DNA from: JBEPVZ01 sp041690695
GTDB taxonomy: Bacteria > Patescibacteriota > Microgenomatia > Daviesbacterales > UBA10151
Assembly: GCA_041690695.1 (NCBI GenBank)
Contig: JBEPVZ010000009.1
Span: 1 to 35,953, forward strand
Length of the DNA stretch: 35,953 nt
Direction of reading: 5' to 3'
Position 1 is the stretch's first letter; each line of letters begins with the position of its first letter. The notes beneath the pieces were generated by a model. It was not told where the DNA came from. It made no database searches and was given only the letters and a program-made list of their open reading frames with translations. The position numbers were made by a program, and so were the translations under genes. Below are positions 21,945 to 30,399 of the stretch, in pieces.

Positions 21945-22818
21945 TGATTGATTTAAGGTAGTTTTTGAACTTAAATTTGAAATTAACTTTTAGATTATAC
22001 CAGCTCTTTTTAAGATTGAGTAGTACTAATCTACGCCTTTTAGAGCTTTGTAAGAAGATTATTACTAAACTTAAATCTTTGCGTGGCGAGCGTTTACTTT
22101 GTTTATAGTAGACCCAAATTCCATAGCCTAAGATAACGAGCGACAGGATTTGCTCTACCGAGATGACTTTAAAAATGACGATCCCATCGCCTCGCAAAAA
22201 ACTGGTTAAAAGTTTAATTAGCCCTAAAACAATTAAACCCAGGGAAGCAATCTTGCCTGCAAAATGAAATCTTAAGGAAACCTTCCAGAGGTACCAAAAT
22301 CCGATTCCAAATAAAACAGCGCTAATGAATTGGATTGGGAATCGGCTGCCGATTAAACCCGCCTGTGGGACCGAAAAAAGGCCAGTGTATGGCAAACCAT
22401 ACTGGCAACTACTGAGTAGACAGCCAAAACTGCCAAAGATCAGGCCTCCAAATAGTCCCACCATGACAAAGTCGGCCACCTCCCAAAAAGCCAACTTAAA
22501 TTTTCGGCAAAGTAAGTAAACAACAATGACTCCTGGAATGATCCCTCCCCAAAAAGATAATCCTGGATAGCGATTTAATAAAATAATTTTAGTTAAGCTA
22601 TTATATTTATCGAGATTTAAGAGCACAAAAAAGAGTCTGGCGCCAATTAAACTCGCAAAAAAAGTTAATAAGCATAAATCAATAATGAGCTCTTCGTTAA
22701 CTTCATAAACTCGGGCTAATCGCCAAATGACAAAAACGCTTAGAAAAAATCCTAAACTTAGTAGTAATCCAAATGATGATAAAGAAAAAGTTCCAACCGA
22801 AAGTAAGACTGGATGCAT
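21916..22818 (-). CDS. lgt: prolipoprotein diacylglyceryl transferase-like (Lgt)
   Basis: 300 residues with about seven membrane segments. The layout (HPVLLSVGTFSLSSFGLLLS, then a LSFWGGIIPG loop, then GSFGCLLSSCQYGLP) follows Lgt, which adds diacylglycerol to the lipobox Cys of prolipoproteins. GSFGCLLSSCQYGLP stands where the family has GRIGNFxNxE or GRIGCFLAGCCYGxP; the usual Arg is Ser here, and the following RFPIQFI replaces xHPTQLYE. Activity may therefore be altered. The C-terminal 60 residues are basic and soluble. ATG 22818 is chosen over an upstream extension because an extended -10 precedes it and the hydrophobic core starts there. Confidence 0.78.
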   Translation of the reverse strand: MHPVLLSVGTFSLSSFGLLLSLGFFLSVFVIWRLARVYEVNEELIIDLCLLTFFASLIGARLFFVLLNLDKYNSLTKIILLNRYPGLSFWGGIIPGVIVVYLLCRKFKLAFWEVADFVMVGLFGGLIFGSFGCLLSSCQYGLPYTGLFSVPQAGLIGSRFPIQFISAVLFGIGFWYLWKVSLRFHFAGKIASLGLIVLGLIKLLTSFLRGDGIVIFKVISVEQILSLVILGYGIWVYYKQSKRSPRKDLSLVIIFLQSSKRRRLVLLNLKKSWYNLKVNFKFKFKNYLKSINVKHKPPQF

Positions 22819-22828
22819 AAGTGTCTTA

Positions 22829-22837
22829 AATATACCA
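22829..22837 (-). promoter_or_regulatory. extended -10 for lgt
   Basis: Minus-strand TGGTATATT, hexamer at 22834-22829, ten bases before ATG 22818. No clear -35. Confidence 0.45.
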
Positions 22838-22851
22838 AAATCTCTAATATT

Positions 22852-22880
22852 TTGCTTATCTTGACGACTCTTGCTACAAT
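22852..22880 (+). promoter_or_regulatory. promoter of YdjM-like gene
   Basis: TTGCTT (22852-22857), 17-base spacer, TACAAT (22875-22880), then seven bases to ATG 22888, predicting a leaderless transcript. The same TTGCTT -35 is seen at the histidine kinase. Confidence 0.55.
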
Positions 22881-22887
22881 CTAGGAC

Positions 22888-23334
22888 ATGACTGCGACAG
22901 CACACGCGTTAGTTGGAGGAGCTATTGCAGCCTCAATCCCCGACCCAGTTATTGGAATCAGTTTAGCTTTTATCTCACACCCACTTCTAGATATGGTGCC
23001 TCATTGGGACTTAGGCTGGGGTTGGCGAAACAAGAAAAAATCAACTTTCTTTTTGGAAAGTGTCCTCGATTTAATCGCAGGACTAGCGATAACTTTTATA
23101 ATCTTTGCTCCCCACGCTTCGTCGTTTTTATATTTTATTGGTGCTATCTTTGCTTCAGAAAGTTGGGATATTTTGGAAGGCCCTTATTGGTTCTTTGGTT
23201 GGAAATTTTTTCCGTTTAACGCCATTTACGGCTTCCAACACCATATTCAGGGAAAGATGAAATTGCCATGGGGAATTATTAACCAAGTTTTAGCAGTTAG
23301 TTTAATCCTACTAATACTTCGACTTATTCCTTAA
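22888..23334 (+). CDS. membrane metal-hydrolase-like protein (YdjM/DUF457 type)
   Basis: 148 residues with three or four membrane segments. HALVGGAIAA at the N-terminus and SHPLLDMVPHWD at about residues 30-41 match the pattern of the YdjM-like inner-membrane family, in which His and Asp residues probably bind metal. Further histidines (FQHHIQGK near 122) would complete a site. Its reaction is not known; a membrane hydrolase has been proposed for the family. The 3' end overlaps the convergent galU gene by four bases. Confidence 0.7.
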   Translation: MTATAHALVGGAIAASIPDPVIGISLAFISHPLLDMVPHWDLGWGWRNKKKSTFFLESVLDLIAGLAITFIIFAPHASSFLYFIGAIFASESWDILEGPYWFFGWKFFPFNAIYGFQHHIQGKMKLPWGIINQVLAVSLILLILRLIP

Positions 23335-24209
23335 GGTTTAAGTTCTTTCAAATAAGCTCTAAAGTCTTCGCCAATTTTCTGATGATTCATACCATAATGA
23401 ACAACTGTTTTTAAATATTCGAGGATATTGCCAGTATCCCGGTAAACCGCATTTTCGAGTTCAATCGCATGGGCGGATATTCCGGCATCAACCATACCTT
23501 GAACCCCTAAAGTATAAACCAGTTCTTGGCCTGGCTCTAAAATTTGTTTAGCTTTCTCTAAACTCTCATAAATATCTGAGGTGTAAACCGAACCACTAAT
23601 AATGGCCAGATCGGAAGGCGAATTGTCTTTACCAGGCTTCTCAATAATTTTATCAATCTTAATCACTCCGTTTTCAACTTCCTGACCGGAAGCAAAACCA
23701 TATTTGTCATAATCTTCATCCGTTCGAGCTTTCATCCCTCCTAAAATAGTCGTGCCATATTTTTCATACGCCGCAATCAGTTGTTTAGCTCTAGATGGTT
23801 CAGCATCAATAAAATCATCACCCCAGAAAACTAAAAATGGATCATCCTCCATAATATGGCGAACATTCAAGATTGGGGTAGCATTACCCAAAGGTCCTTT
23901 TTGGCGAATATAAATAAACTCGGCTAAATCTGAGATTTTACGAACGGTTTCAAGCTCAGCAGTTTTCCCAGATTCTTCAAGCTTCCGCTCCAGTTCAGCA
24001 TTATTATCAAAGTGATCCTCAATCGCCCGCTTATGCCAACCAGTTACGATCACGATCGTCTCAATTCCGGCGTCGACTAATTCTTCGACAACTCTTTGAA
24101 TAATCGGCTTATCGACAAGCGGCATCATCTCCTTTGGCATAGCCTTAGTTTGGGGTAAAAATCGGGTTCCAAATCCTGCAGCTGGAATTAGCGCCTTTGT
24201 GATTTTCAT
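23331..24209 (-). CDS. galU: UTP-glucose-1-phosphate uridylyltransferase
   Basis: 292 residues from ATG 24209. The nucleotidyltransferase signature (AAGFGTRFLPQTKAMPKEMM, residues about 9-28) and VDKPIIQRVVEEL follow GalU closely; LVFWGDDFID is the metal-binding Asp strand and IDKIIEKPG the sugar-site region. It makes UDP-glucose from UTP and glucose 1-phosphate for envelope polysaccharides. The frame extends 12 codons upstream, but TATAAT at 24222-24217 lies seven bases before ATG 24209, so the shorter start is chosen. Confidence 0.95.
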   Translation of the reverse strand: MKITKALIPAAGFGTRFLPQTKAMPKEMMPLVDKPIIQRVVEELVDAGIETIVIVTGWHKRAIEDHFDNNAELERKLEESGKTAELETVRKISDLAEFIYIRQKGPLGNATPILNVRHIMEDDPFLVFWGDDFIDAEPSRAKQLIAAYEKYGTTILGGMKARTDEDYDKYGFASGQEVENGVIKIDKIIEKPGKDNSPSDLAIISGSVYTSDIYESLEKAKQILEPGQELVYTLGVQGMVDAGISAHAIELENAVYRDTGNILEYLKTVVHYGMNHQKIGEDFRAYLKELKP

Positions 24210-24216
24210 GATAAAA

Positions 24217-24222
24217 ATTATA
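24217..24222 (-). promoter_or_regulatory. galU -10 element
   Basis: Minus-strand perfect TATAAT seven bases before ATG 24209. The -35 is weak. It lies under the -35 and spacer of the divergent Nudix promoter, so the two promoters are interleaved. Confidence 0.55.
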
Positions 24223-24228
24223 CACCCT

Positions 24229-24258
24229 TTGTCATCCCCTTTCATTGTTTGATATACT
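24229..24258 (+). promoter_or_regulatory. Nudix gene promoter
   Basis: TTGTCA (24229-24234), 18-base spacer, TATACT (24253-24258), with ATG 24268 nine bases on. Confidence 0.6.
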
Positions 24259-24267
24259 GCAAACCTG

Positions 24268-24675
24268 ATGGAGAAATTTGAAGGCAGCTTTGGATTAATA
24301 ATCTACAATAAAAAGCTCTTACTCATGTTGCGTGATGATAATCCAGGTTTGAATGCACCAAATTGCTGGGCATTAATTGGTGGTGGTGCGGAAAAAGATG
24401 AAACACCAGAGCAAACATTGAAAAGAGAAATTAAAGAGGAGATAAGCATCGAGCCCAAAGACATTAAGTTTCTATTTAAACGCCAAGATAAAGAAGTGTA
24501 TGTTTACTTAGTGAAGCTGACCGCTGATGAGGCTAAAAATATTAAGCTTGGTGAAGAGGGCCAAAAAGTAGAATTTTTTGATATTGAAGAGGTCGAACCA
24601 TTACTGAAAACCCATGGATTCACCGCCAATTGGTCAACTTATAAAGAATATTTAAAACAAGCTTTTAAGGACTAA
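24268..24675 (+). CDS. Nudix hydrolase
   Basis: 135 residues. The Nudix box GGGAEKDETPEQTLKREIKE then EISIE has all the metal-binding glutamates; the Gly of EExGU is Ser. The N-terminus FGLIIYNKKLLLMLRDD is typical of MutT/ADP-ribose-type Nudix proteins. Substrate unknown. It is a third Nudix gene in this window, apart from the pair at 17287-18164. It ends three bases before the convergent efp stop. Confidence 0.9.
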   Translation: MEKFEGSFGLIIYNKKLLLMLRDDNPGLNAPNCWALIGGGAEKDETPEQTLKREIKEEISIEPKDIKFLFKRQDKEVYVYLVKLTADEAKNIKLGEEGQKVEFFDIEEVEPLLKTHGFTANWSTYKEYLKQAFKD

Positions 24676-24678
24676 ACT

Positions 24679-25239
24679 TTACTTAACTCGCTCAACATAA
24701 TCACCAGTTCGAGTATCGACCTTAACTTTATCCCCAACTTTCATAAACATCGGCACTTTAACAATTAAACCATTATCTAAAGTGGCATCTTTATAAACAT
24801 TTGAAACTGTATTACCTTTTTCGCCTGGTCCAGTTTCGGAAATTGCATAAATTAAACTAAGTGGTAACTCAACCCCGAGCGACTCTCCCTCAGACACGAT
24901 TAGATTAACTTCCATATTTTCTTTCAAAAACTTGGCATTATCTCCTAAAAGCTCTGCGGTTAAAGAAAATTGTTCATAATTGGTTGAATCCATAAAGTTG
25001 TAGGTCTCCCCATCACGATAGAGATATTGAACCTTGGGTTTTTCAATATTAGCTTCATCTACCCTAGCACCAGTAATAAACGACTTTTCGACGACAGATC
25101 CTGTTCTAAGATTGCGAACTTTAACTTTAACATTGCCTGAACCGCGTCCCATTTTAGTGTGATCATAGGATAAAACCAGGTAAAGATTACCTTCATCTTT
25201 ATAATAAGTTCCGTTGCGAAGTTCGGTAACGTTAAGCAT
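24679..25239 (-). CDS. efp: translation elongation factor P
   Basis: 186 residues, the standard three-domain length. LRNGTYYKDEGNLYLVLSYD starts the KOW-like N domain, and the C-terminal OB domain ends VPMFMKVGDKVKVDTRTGDY, the EF-P signature. EF-P helps the ribosome make bonds at proline stretches. The tip of the first domain reads TKMGRGSG, with Arg32 where many bacteria have a Lys that is beta-lysylated (KPGKG). Arg is seen in EF-Ps modified by rhamnose, but whether this one is modified is unknown. The start overlaps the end of pepA by eight bases, so it is co-transcribed from the pepA promoter. Confidence 0.96.
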   Translation of the reverse strand: MLNVTELRNGTYYKDEGNLYLVLSYDHTKMGRGSGNVKVKVRNLRTGSVVEKSFITGARVDEANIEKPKVQYLYRDGETYNFMDSTNYEQFSLTAELLGDNAKFLKENMEVNLIVSEGESLGVELPLSLIYAISETGPGEKGNTVSNVYKDATLDNGLIVKVPMFMKVGDKVKVDTRTGDYVERVK

Positions 25240-26710
25240 GACTGATTAATTCTATCAAAGTTTTTAACCCGACTCCAGTTGCGCCAACTACCCGATAAGG
25301 TTTAGTTTTAAAGTCCCAAGCCGTGCCCGCAATATCTAAATGAATCCAAGGTCGATTATCTTCAATAAATGGCTCGAGGAACTTAGCTCCGGTAATTGCG
25401 CCGGCTGAACCGGGCATCGATCCGCCATGACCGATATTAGTTAAATCGGCTAAATCAGATTTGACCATCTCATTATATTCCTCATCCATTGGCATATCCC
25501 AAAACTTTTCACCAACCCGTGCTCCAGTTGAGATAAATTCAGTTGCAAAGGCAGGATTATTACTAAAAACTCCAGTAATAAAATCTCCTAAGCCAACAAT
25601 GATCGCGCCAGTTAAAGTAGCTAGATCAATCAATCGAGTTGCTTTGAATGTTCTTTGAGCATAAGTTAAACCATCGGATAAAACTAACCGACCTTCAGCA
25701 TCAGTATTTAAAATCTCAGCCGTTTTCCCAGCCAAAGTTTTAACAATATCGCCAGGTCTTTGAGCTTTACCGCTAATTAAATTTTCAGTGACAGCCATAA
25801 CCCCAACGACGTTGACTTTTAATTTTAATCTGGCGATCGCTGCCATAGTAGCCAAAGTGGTAGCCGCTCCACACATATCATATTTCATCTCATGCATATG
25901 ATCACTCGGTTTAATCGAAATTCCACCACTATCAAAAGTAATACCTTTGCCAACAATACCCCATTTTTCTTTCGATTTGAGGTCACCTTTATACTCCAGT
26001 GCGATCATGTAGGAAGGTTCATCTGAGCCTTGAGCTACCCCAACAAACGCCCCCATGCCTAACTTCTTAGCGGCTTTTTCATCGATAACAGTTAGTTTTA
26101 ACAAACTTTCTTTAGCAATTTTGCGGACTTCAGTTAAAAAGACGGTTGGAGTGAGTTCATTAGCTGGGCTATCACTTAACCGACGAGCTAAGTTAATGGC
26201 TTCCGCAATCGTTTTACTAGTATTTAATTTATCTTTGTGATCGGATAAAACTTTATCTAAAATTAACCAAACCTCAGTCAATTTGATTGGTTCTTTGTCT
26301 GATTTATATTGCTCAGCCAAATCAAAGGAGGCAATCTCAACTCCTAAGGTGGTGGCATCAATTAACTGATCAGCTAAGATTTCTTCATAAGGGGTTAATA
26401 ATAGAGCGATCCTTTTTGACTTAGTTAACAGAATGCGAGTCGCCGCTCCTGCCCAATGCTCAATATTAGCAAACTTAATCTTCTCTTTTTTACCAGCTCC
26501 TAGAAGGAGAATTTTCTGGCTTTTTAGATAAAAAAGTTGATCATCGTAGAGTGCTCCAAATTTAGGATTATCTTTTAAAAAGGCATCAATAGTTGGATCT
26601 TTAAACTCAACGGGAATAGTTAGCTGAGGAGTAGCTCCTTCAAAGACCGGTATGACCACAATTTCACCTTTTTCAGAAATTAAATTAGGAGTCCCGAGCG
26701 CGATTTTCAT
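25232..26710 (-). CDS. pepA: leucyl aminopeptidase (M17)
   Basis: 492 residues from ATG 26710. The family signature NTDAEGRLVLSDGLTYAQ and the metal-binding GKGITFDSGGISIKPSDHM are intact, as is the MKYDMCGAAT helix. M17 peptidases use two metals to remove N-terminal residues from peptides and form hexamers in the cytosol. An in-frame start at 26746 exists, but a TTGACA-N17-TATATT promoter lies inside that extension, with the -10 seven bases before ATG 26710, so the shorter form is chosen. Confidence 0.95.
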   Translation of the reverse strand: MKIALGTPNLISEKGEIVVIPVFEGATPQLTIPVEFKDPTIDAFLKDNPKFGALYDDQLFYLKSQKILLLGAGKKEKIKFANIEHWAGAATRILLTKSKRIALLLTPYEEILADQLIDATTLGVEIASFDLAEQYKSDKEPIKLTEVWLILDKVLSDHKDKLNTSKTIAEAINLARRLSDSPANELTPTVFLTEVRKIAKESLLKLTVIDEKAAKKLGMGAFVGVAQGSDEPSYMIALEYKGDLKSKEKWGIVGKGITFDSGGISIKPSDHMHEMKYDMCGAATTLATMAAIARLKLKVNVVGVMAVTENLISGKAQRPGDIVKTLAGKTAEILNTDAEGRLVLSDGLTYAQRTFKATRLIDLATLTGAIIVGLGDFITGVFSNNPAFATEFISTGARVGEKFWDMPMDEEYNEMVKSDLADLTNIGHGGSMPGSAGAITGAKFLEPFIEDNRPWIHLDIAGTAWDFKTKPYRVVGATGVGLKTLIELISHA

Positions 26711-26717
26711 TTGGTTA

Positions 26718-26746
26718 AATATAGGCCTGAAAGGCTCAATTGTCAA
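26718..26746 (-). promoter_or_regulatory. pepA-efp promoter
   Basis: Minus-strand TTGACA (26746-26741), 17-base spacer, TATATT (26723-26718), then seven bases to ATG 26710. The best-matching example of the leaderless layout. Confidence 0.75.
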
Positions 26747-26761
26747 TGCACGGGTGGAAAA

Positions 26762-27685
26762 CTAGCGGGAAAGCAGTTCAATATGTCTATCAAAGGTCGC
26801 TTTTAAAGCGTTTTGGTAATCAGCCGGCTCATCCAGCACCCTAGCTAACAAGCGTGAAGGAACTTTAAACGGACAACCTGTGCGAATAGATTTTTCTCCA
26901 GCTTTATTTTGGGTAATATTCCGTAAGTATTTGGCGATATCGTTTGGTAGCCCAACCCGTGATGGGTCTCGATCAAGAATTTCCGGATGATCTTGGTAGA
27001 ATCGACTGAAGTACTCAATATCATCGCTGTGCAACGAAGCGTTCATATGGATAAACGAAGTATAGCTATTGGCCGTTTTTTCAAGAATATCTGGCACTGG
27101 TAGGCTTGATAAATGATCGATCAACCAGTTTGTATTACTGACCACTGAAGAAAAACCGTTATATAAATGCTTATAGACTGGCGTGCCCTGGTCAGCTGGT
27201 AAGACAGCTTGAACTTCCGGTAATGGCAAGCTATAGACTGATGCGGCCACTAACTCATCCAACCGACGATAAATTCGGGCTAATTGATGATCTTTGGGCA
27301 ATTTTAACAAGTAGTCCTCCTCCTCAAGTAAGCCTATCGATAAAGAAGCCGTAATCGCATGACCGATCCGCTTTGACTTAATGTATAAACCGGCAGCATC
27401 GACTGTGCGGGCAGATGGCAGTGATAGCTCATCCCCCCATTTACCTAAATATTTACGGGCCCGTTGATAAGTTCGAGCGCCAATAATAGCTGACAAGCTA
27501 ATTCTCTCAGCTTTGAGTTGATGCGGATCAGGGTAACCAGACTTTAAATCATGCCGACCAGCCCGAGGTCCTCTCTTGGGAACCCCTAACTCAACAATTT
27601 GGTTTAAGGTTTGATAAAAGTTATCTCTCGGCATGGGTGGGTCAGCATTAACTTGACCAGTAAATAAATTCCTAAAAACTTCCAT
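26762..27685 (-). CDS. hypothetical protein, 307 residues
   Basis: Soluble and mostly helical, with no membrane segment or motif I recognise. The N-terminal third is basic and rich in Pro/Gly (LGVPKRGPRAGRHDLKSGYP). The middle has long helices (DHQLARIYRRLDELVAASVY). Composition is less AT-rich than in the accessory region. It is expressed from its own promoter, CTGAAA-N17-TATAAT, seven bases before the ATG. It faces away from the tRNA-Leu gene. Function unknown. Confidence 0.75.
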   Translation of the reverse strand: MEVFRNLFTGQVNADPPMPRDNFYQTLNQIVELGVPKRGPRAGRHDLKSGYPDPHQLKAERISLSAIIGARTYQRARKYLGKWGDELSLPSARTVDAAGLYIKSKRIGHAITASLSIGLLEEEDYLLKLPKDHQLARIYRRLDELVAASVYSLPLPEVQAVLPADQGTPVYKHLYNGFSSVVSNTNWLIDHLSSLPVPDILEKTANSYTSFIHMNASLHSDDIEYFSRFYQDHPEILDRDPSRVGLPNDIAKYLRNITQNKAGEKSIRTGCPFKVPSRLLARVLDEPADYQNALKATFDRHIELLSR

Positions 27686-27692
27686 TGACTGG

Positions 27693-27721
27693 ATTATACA
27701 TGCAAAATTATCAGATTTCAG
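27693..27721 (-). promoter_or_regulatory. promoter of 307-residue protein gene
   Basis: Minus-strand CTGAAA (27721-27716), 17-base spacer, TATAAT (27698-27693), seven bases before ATG 27685. Confidence 0.6.
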
Positions 27722-27749
27722 TTAAAATTCAATACAGAAAGCTATCTAA

Positions 27750-27832
27750 GCCGAAGTGATGGAATGGTAGACATGAAGGTCTCAAAAACCTTTGATCGCA
27801 AGGTCATGTGGGTTCGACTCCCACCTTCGGCA
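27750..27832 (+). tRNA. tRNA-Leu (CAA anticodon)
   Basis: Seven-base acceptor stem GCCGAAG/CTTCGGC, anticodon stem AAGGT/ACCTT with loop CTCAAAA giving anticodon CAA, a long class II variable arm (TGATC-GCAA-GGTCA) as expected for Leu, and a T arm GTGGG-TTCGACT-CCCAC. The discriminator is A. CCA is not encoded (the bases after the discriminator are CAT), so it must be added by a nucleotidyltransferase. Confidence 0.95.
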
Positions 27833-27839
27833 CATCGGT

Positions 27840-27868
27840 TTGAACTATAGGGTATTTTGTGTTATAGT
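27840..27868 (+). promoter_or_regulatory. promoter of gene at 27890
   Basis: TTGAAC (27840-27845), 17-base spacer, TATAGT (27863-27868). AAGG lies eight bases before ATG 27890, so this gene has a short leader. Confidence 0.5.
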
Positions 27869-27889
27869 TGAGCTTAATAAGGCTCTCTT

Positions 27890-28615
27890 ATGCCAGCACG
27901 TATCGAACAGGAGTTGAAGATAAATCCTCTTACTCCTCTAACAAGTGAAAATTGGTTAGAAAACTATCCTTTAGCAAATATTGAAGGCGGTTTGACTCAA
28001 TCCTCAAAAAACCCCAGCCAAGATTGGATGCTTTACACCGGACTTGAAGGCGTGATGTTTTACACTCGGCCAAACCCTCGAGACCTCAAGTTAGAACTCG
28101 ATAGCCAACGATTAAAAATTTCTCGCCGGACAACTATTACCTCAATTGGGTTTACTCCTTTTGATGATAATAATGCCCACACCCTTCTAAGTGGAATTAG
28201 AGGTCTAAGAGCTTTTTTTGTACTCCTTGAGCAATTTTCTGATACGTTGGCCGAGCCAGCTTATCTAATGGCTCAGACAGATCCCAAATCAGCCCATTTC
28301 GCAAAACTCCTAGGTTTTCAAACAGATCAAAGATCTAAAAACCCACAAGTTGAATTAATTATTGCCCCAATTGAGATAGTCAGACAGAAATTTGAATTGG
28401 TAGAGCAACGGGTAATCAACAATCCAACTTTGCTTAGACAAGCGACGAGAAGCCGAATCCAAGCTGAAAGACAAATTGCCAATCACAAAGCTACTCCGGC
28501 CATTGAATTTCCTACTGATAGACAGTCTCCTGATGAAAGCTCAGGCCCAGCCCCGGCCGATGCGAATCGTCAGATAGAGAGACAGTCAACTCTTAAATTG
28601 GGTTTTGCAATCTAA
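27890..28615 (+). CDS. hypothetical protein, 241 residues
   Basis: Soluble. Residues about 110-165 (AYLMAQTDPKSAHFAKLLGF) faintly resemble the end of a GNAT acetyltransferase fold, in which a helix then LGF is common, but the acetyl-CoA loop is not seen. The C-terminal 60 residues are polar and low in order (Gln, Arg, Pro and Ser rich). Not assignable. It ends two bases before the stop of the convergent HTH gene. Confidence 0.65.
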   Translation: MPARIEQELKINPLTPLTSENWLENYPLANIEGGLTQSSKNPSQDWMLYTGLEGVMFYTRPNPRDLKLELDSQRLKISRRTTITSIGFTPFDDNNAHTLLSGIRGLRAFFVLLEQFSDTLAEPAYLMAQTDPKSAHFAKLLGFQTDQRSKNPQVELIIAPIEIVRQKFELVEQRVINNPTLLRQATRSRIQAERQIANHKATPAIEFPTDRQSPDESSGPAPADANRQIERQSTLKLGFAI

Positions 28616-28617
28616 TC

Positions 28618-28923
28618 TTATTTTGAGAGGTGATCAAGTTGCCAAATTCGCTGGCGACTAACTCCAAACTGTTTGGCCAAAGTGGTATAAGGTGTTGGCT
28701 GGTCTGGGTTTTCAACTTTCCAAGCATTAAACTTGGCCCGAGTGGCATCCGCTGGAAAACGTTTTAGTGGATCATCAAAGAAGTCAACGCCCGATCTGGC
28801 GCCTAGCTTTCGGCCCCGACGAATCGGCAAAAGAGTTCTCGGATCTAAGACTTGGTACCGTGGCAATTCAGTGTCAGGTGAAGCTAATTGATCTGCTTCA
28901 TAGATAGGCAATTCGTATTCCAT
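28618..28923 (-). CDS. small protein with C-terminal HTH
   Basis: 101 residues. The last 25 (YTTLAKQFGVSRQRIWQLDH) read as a helix-turn-helix of the sigma-70 region 4/resolvase type. The N-terminal part is acidic and then basic (PIRRGRKLGARSG). Probably DNA-binding; no partner domain is seen. The promoter TGGACT-N17-TATAAT ends eight bases before the ATG. Confidence 0.7.
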   Translation of the reverse strand: MEYELPIYEADQLASPDTELPRYQVLDPRTLLPIRRGRKLGARSGVDFFDDPLKRFPADATRAKFNAWKVENPDQPTPYTTLAKQFGVSRQRIWQLDHLSK

Positions 28924-28931
28924 AGCAATAT

Positions 28932-28960
28932 ATTATATCCTATAGTTATTAAAAAGTCCA
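28932..28960 (-). promoter_or_regulatory. promoter of small HTH gene
   Basis: Minus-strand TGGACT (28960-28955), 17-base spacer, TATAAT (28937-28932), eight bases to ATG 28923. Confidence 0.6.
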
Positions 28961-28972
28961 GCAATATCGATA

Positions 28973-30370
28973 TTAAACTGCCGCTGCCTTGGCCGCTTCT
29001 TCTTCATCTTTTGTGACTCGAGGAGTTCCGGATGAGGTCGTAATTGGCTTAGTCCGAGTTTTTTCCATACCATAAAACTTAACGCGATCAGGTCGAAAGA
29101 TCAACTTAATCTCCCCGACGGCTCCGTTTCGATGTTTTTGAATATCTAGCGTCACATCTTCTAAATTATCTGGATCTTCACGATAGATAAACATGACGAC
29201 GTCAGCATCTTGCTCAATGGCACCAGATTCACGTAAATCAGCTAATTGAGGTCGCCTTGAACCTCTTGATTCAACTGCCCGAGACAGTTGAGAAACAGCT
29301 AAAACTGGGACTTTTAATTCTCGAGCTAAGTTTTTTAGACTTTGGGAGATTTCAGAAACTTCCTGAACTCGATTATCGGTCTGGCGACCATGAATAAGCT
29401 GTAAATAATCAACAATAATCAACTTTAAGCCATGCTCGGCTTGAAGTCGGCGGGCTTTAGTTCGAATTTCCGAAATTGAACTGCCTGGAGTATCATCAAT
29501 ATAAATTGGCGCTTCAGCTAATTGACCCATGGCATGTGACAACCTGTCAAAATCTTTTTCATCAAGCTTGCCGGTCTTTAACTTCCAAGCATCAATATCA
29601 GCTTGAGAAACGAGCAAACGATCGACAAGTTCTTCCTGGCTCATTTCAAGTGAAAAAATTCCGACTGGGATCTTAGCGTTAACCGCAGCATGCTGTGCTA
29701 GGTTTAACACAAAACTAGTTTTTCCTTGACCTGGTCGAGCGGCGAAGACAATTAAGTTGGAATCTTGTAAGCCGGCTAATTTATTATCTAGATCTCTAAA
29801 ACCGGTTGGAACACCCCGAAGCTTACCCGAGGTTTTCTGAAGTTCATCTAAACGATCAAAGCTTTGAGCCAAAGCATCCTTGAGTTGAATAAAGTCCCTC
29901 TTAATATGTTGCTGTGACAGCGCAAAGATTGATTGCTCAGACTCTTCAATAATCTGTTGAATATCGATCTCGCCATCGTATGATTGTTCGATAAATCGGG
30001 TGGCAGAAGAGATTAAAGTTCGACGAATCGATCGCTCTTTAATAATATGGGCGTATGATTCAATATGAGCGGCTGTTGGCACCATATTAATAAGCTCAGC
30101 TAAGTAAGCCGTCCCGCCAATCTTATCCAAATAACCATTGGTTTTAAGCTTTTCAGTAACAGTAATTAAATCAATCGGCTGACGAGCTTCAAAAAGTTCA
30201 ATGATGGCTTTATAGATCTGACCATGTTGTTCAGCTCGATAAAAGTGATCTGGTTTTAAAATTTCGGCAATATTGATAACCGCTTCTTTATCAATTAATA
30301 AAGCTCCAAGCAGTGATTGTTCAGCTTCAATACTTTGAGGTGGAACTTTAGGGTTAGTACTGTTAGCCAT
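28973..30370 (-). CDS. dnaB: replicative DNA helicase DnaB
   Basis: 465 residues. The N-terminal domain (PPQSIEAEQSLLGALLID) and the RecA-like motor are both present, with Walker A ARPGQGKTSF, GIFSLEMSQEELVDRL, the Walker B strand LIIVDYLQLIHG, and SQLSRAVESR with the arginine finger segment. It unwinds DNA at the replication fork as a hexamer, together with primase. It lies 29 bases after the metallo-hydrolase gene and may share its transcript. There is no intein. Confidence 0.97.
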   Translation of the reverse strand: MANSTNPKVPPQSIEAEQSLLGALLIDKEAVINIAEILKPDHFYRAEQHGQIYKAIIELFEARQPIDLITVTEKLKTNGYLDKIGGTAYLAELINMVPTAAHIESYAHIIKERSIRRTLISSATRFIEQSYDGEIDIQQIIEESEQSIFALSQQHIKRDFIQLKDALAQSFDRLDELQKTSGKLRGVPTGFRDLDNKLAGLQDSNLIVFAARPGQGKTSFVLNLAQHAAVNAKIPVGIFSLEMSQEELVDRLLVSQADIDAWKLKTGKLDEKDFDRLSHAMGQLAEAPIYIDDTPGSSISEIRTKARRLQAEHGLKLIIVDYLQLIHGRQTDNRVQEVSEISQSLKNLARELKVPVLAVSQLSRAVESRGSRRPQLADLRESGAIEQDADVVMFIYREDPDNLEDVTLDIQKHRNGAVGEIKLIFRPDRVKFYGMEKTRTKPITTSSGTPRVTKDEEEAAKAAAV

Positions 30371-30399
30371 AGATATAACTAGAAATTGAAAGATTTATT

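Noticed and set aside
22819..22905. N-terminal extension of Lgt
   Set aside because: It has no Lgt similarity and covers the divergent promoter region; ATG 22818 follows an extended -10.
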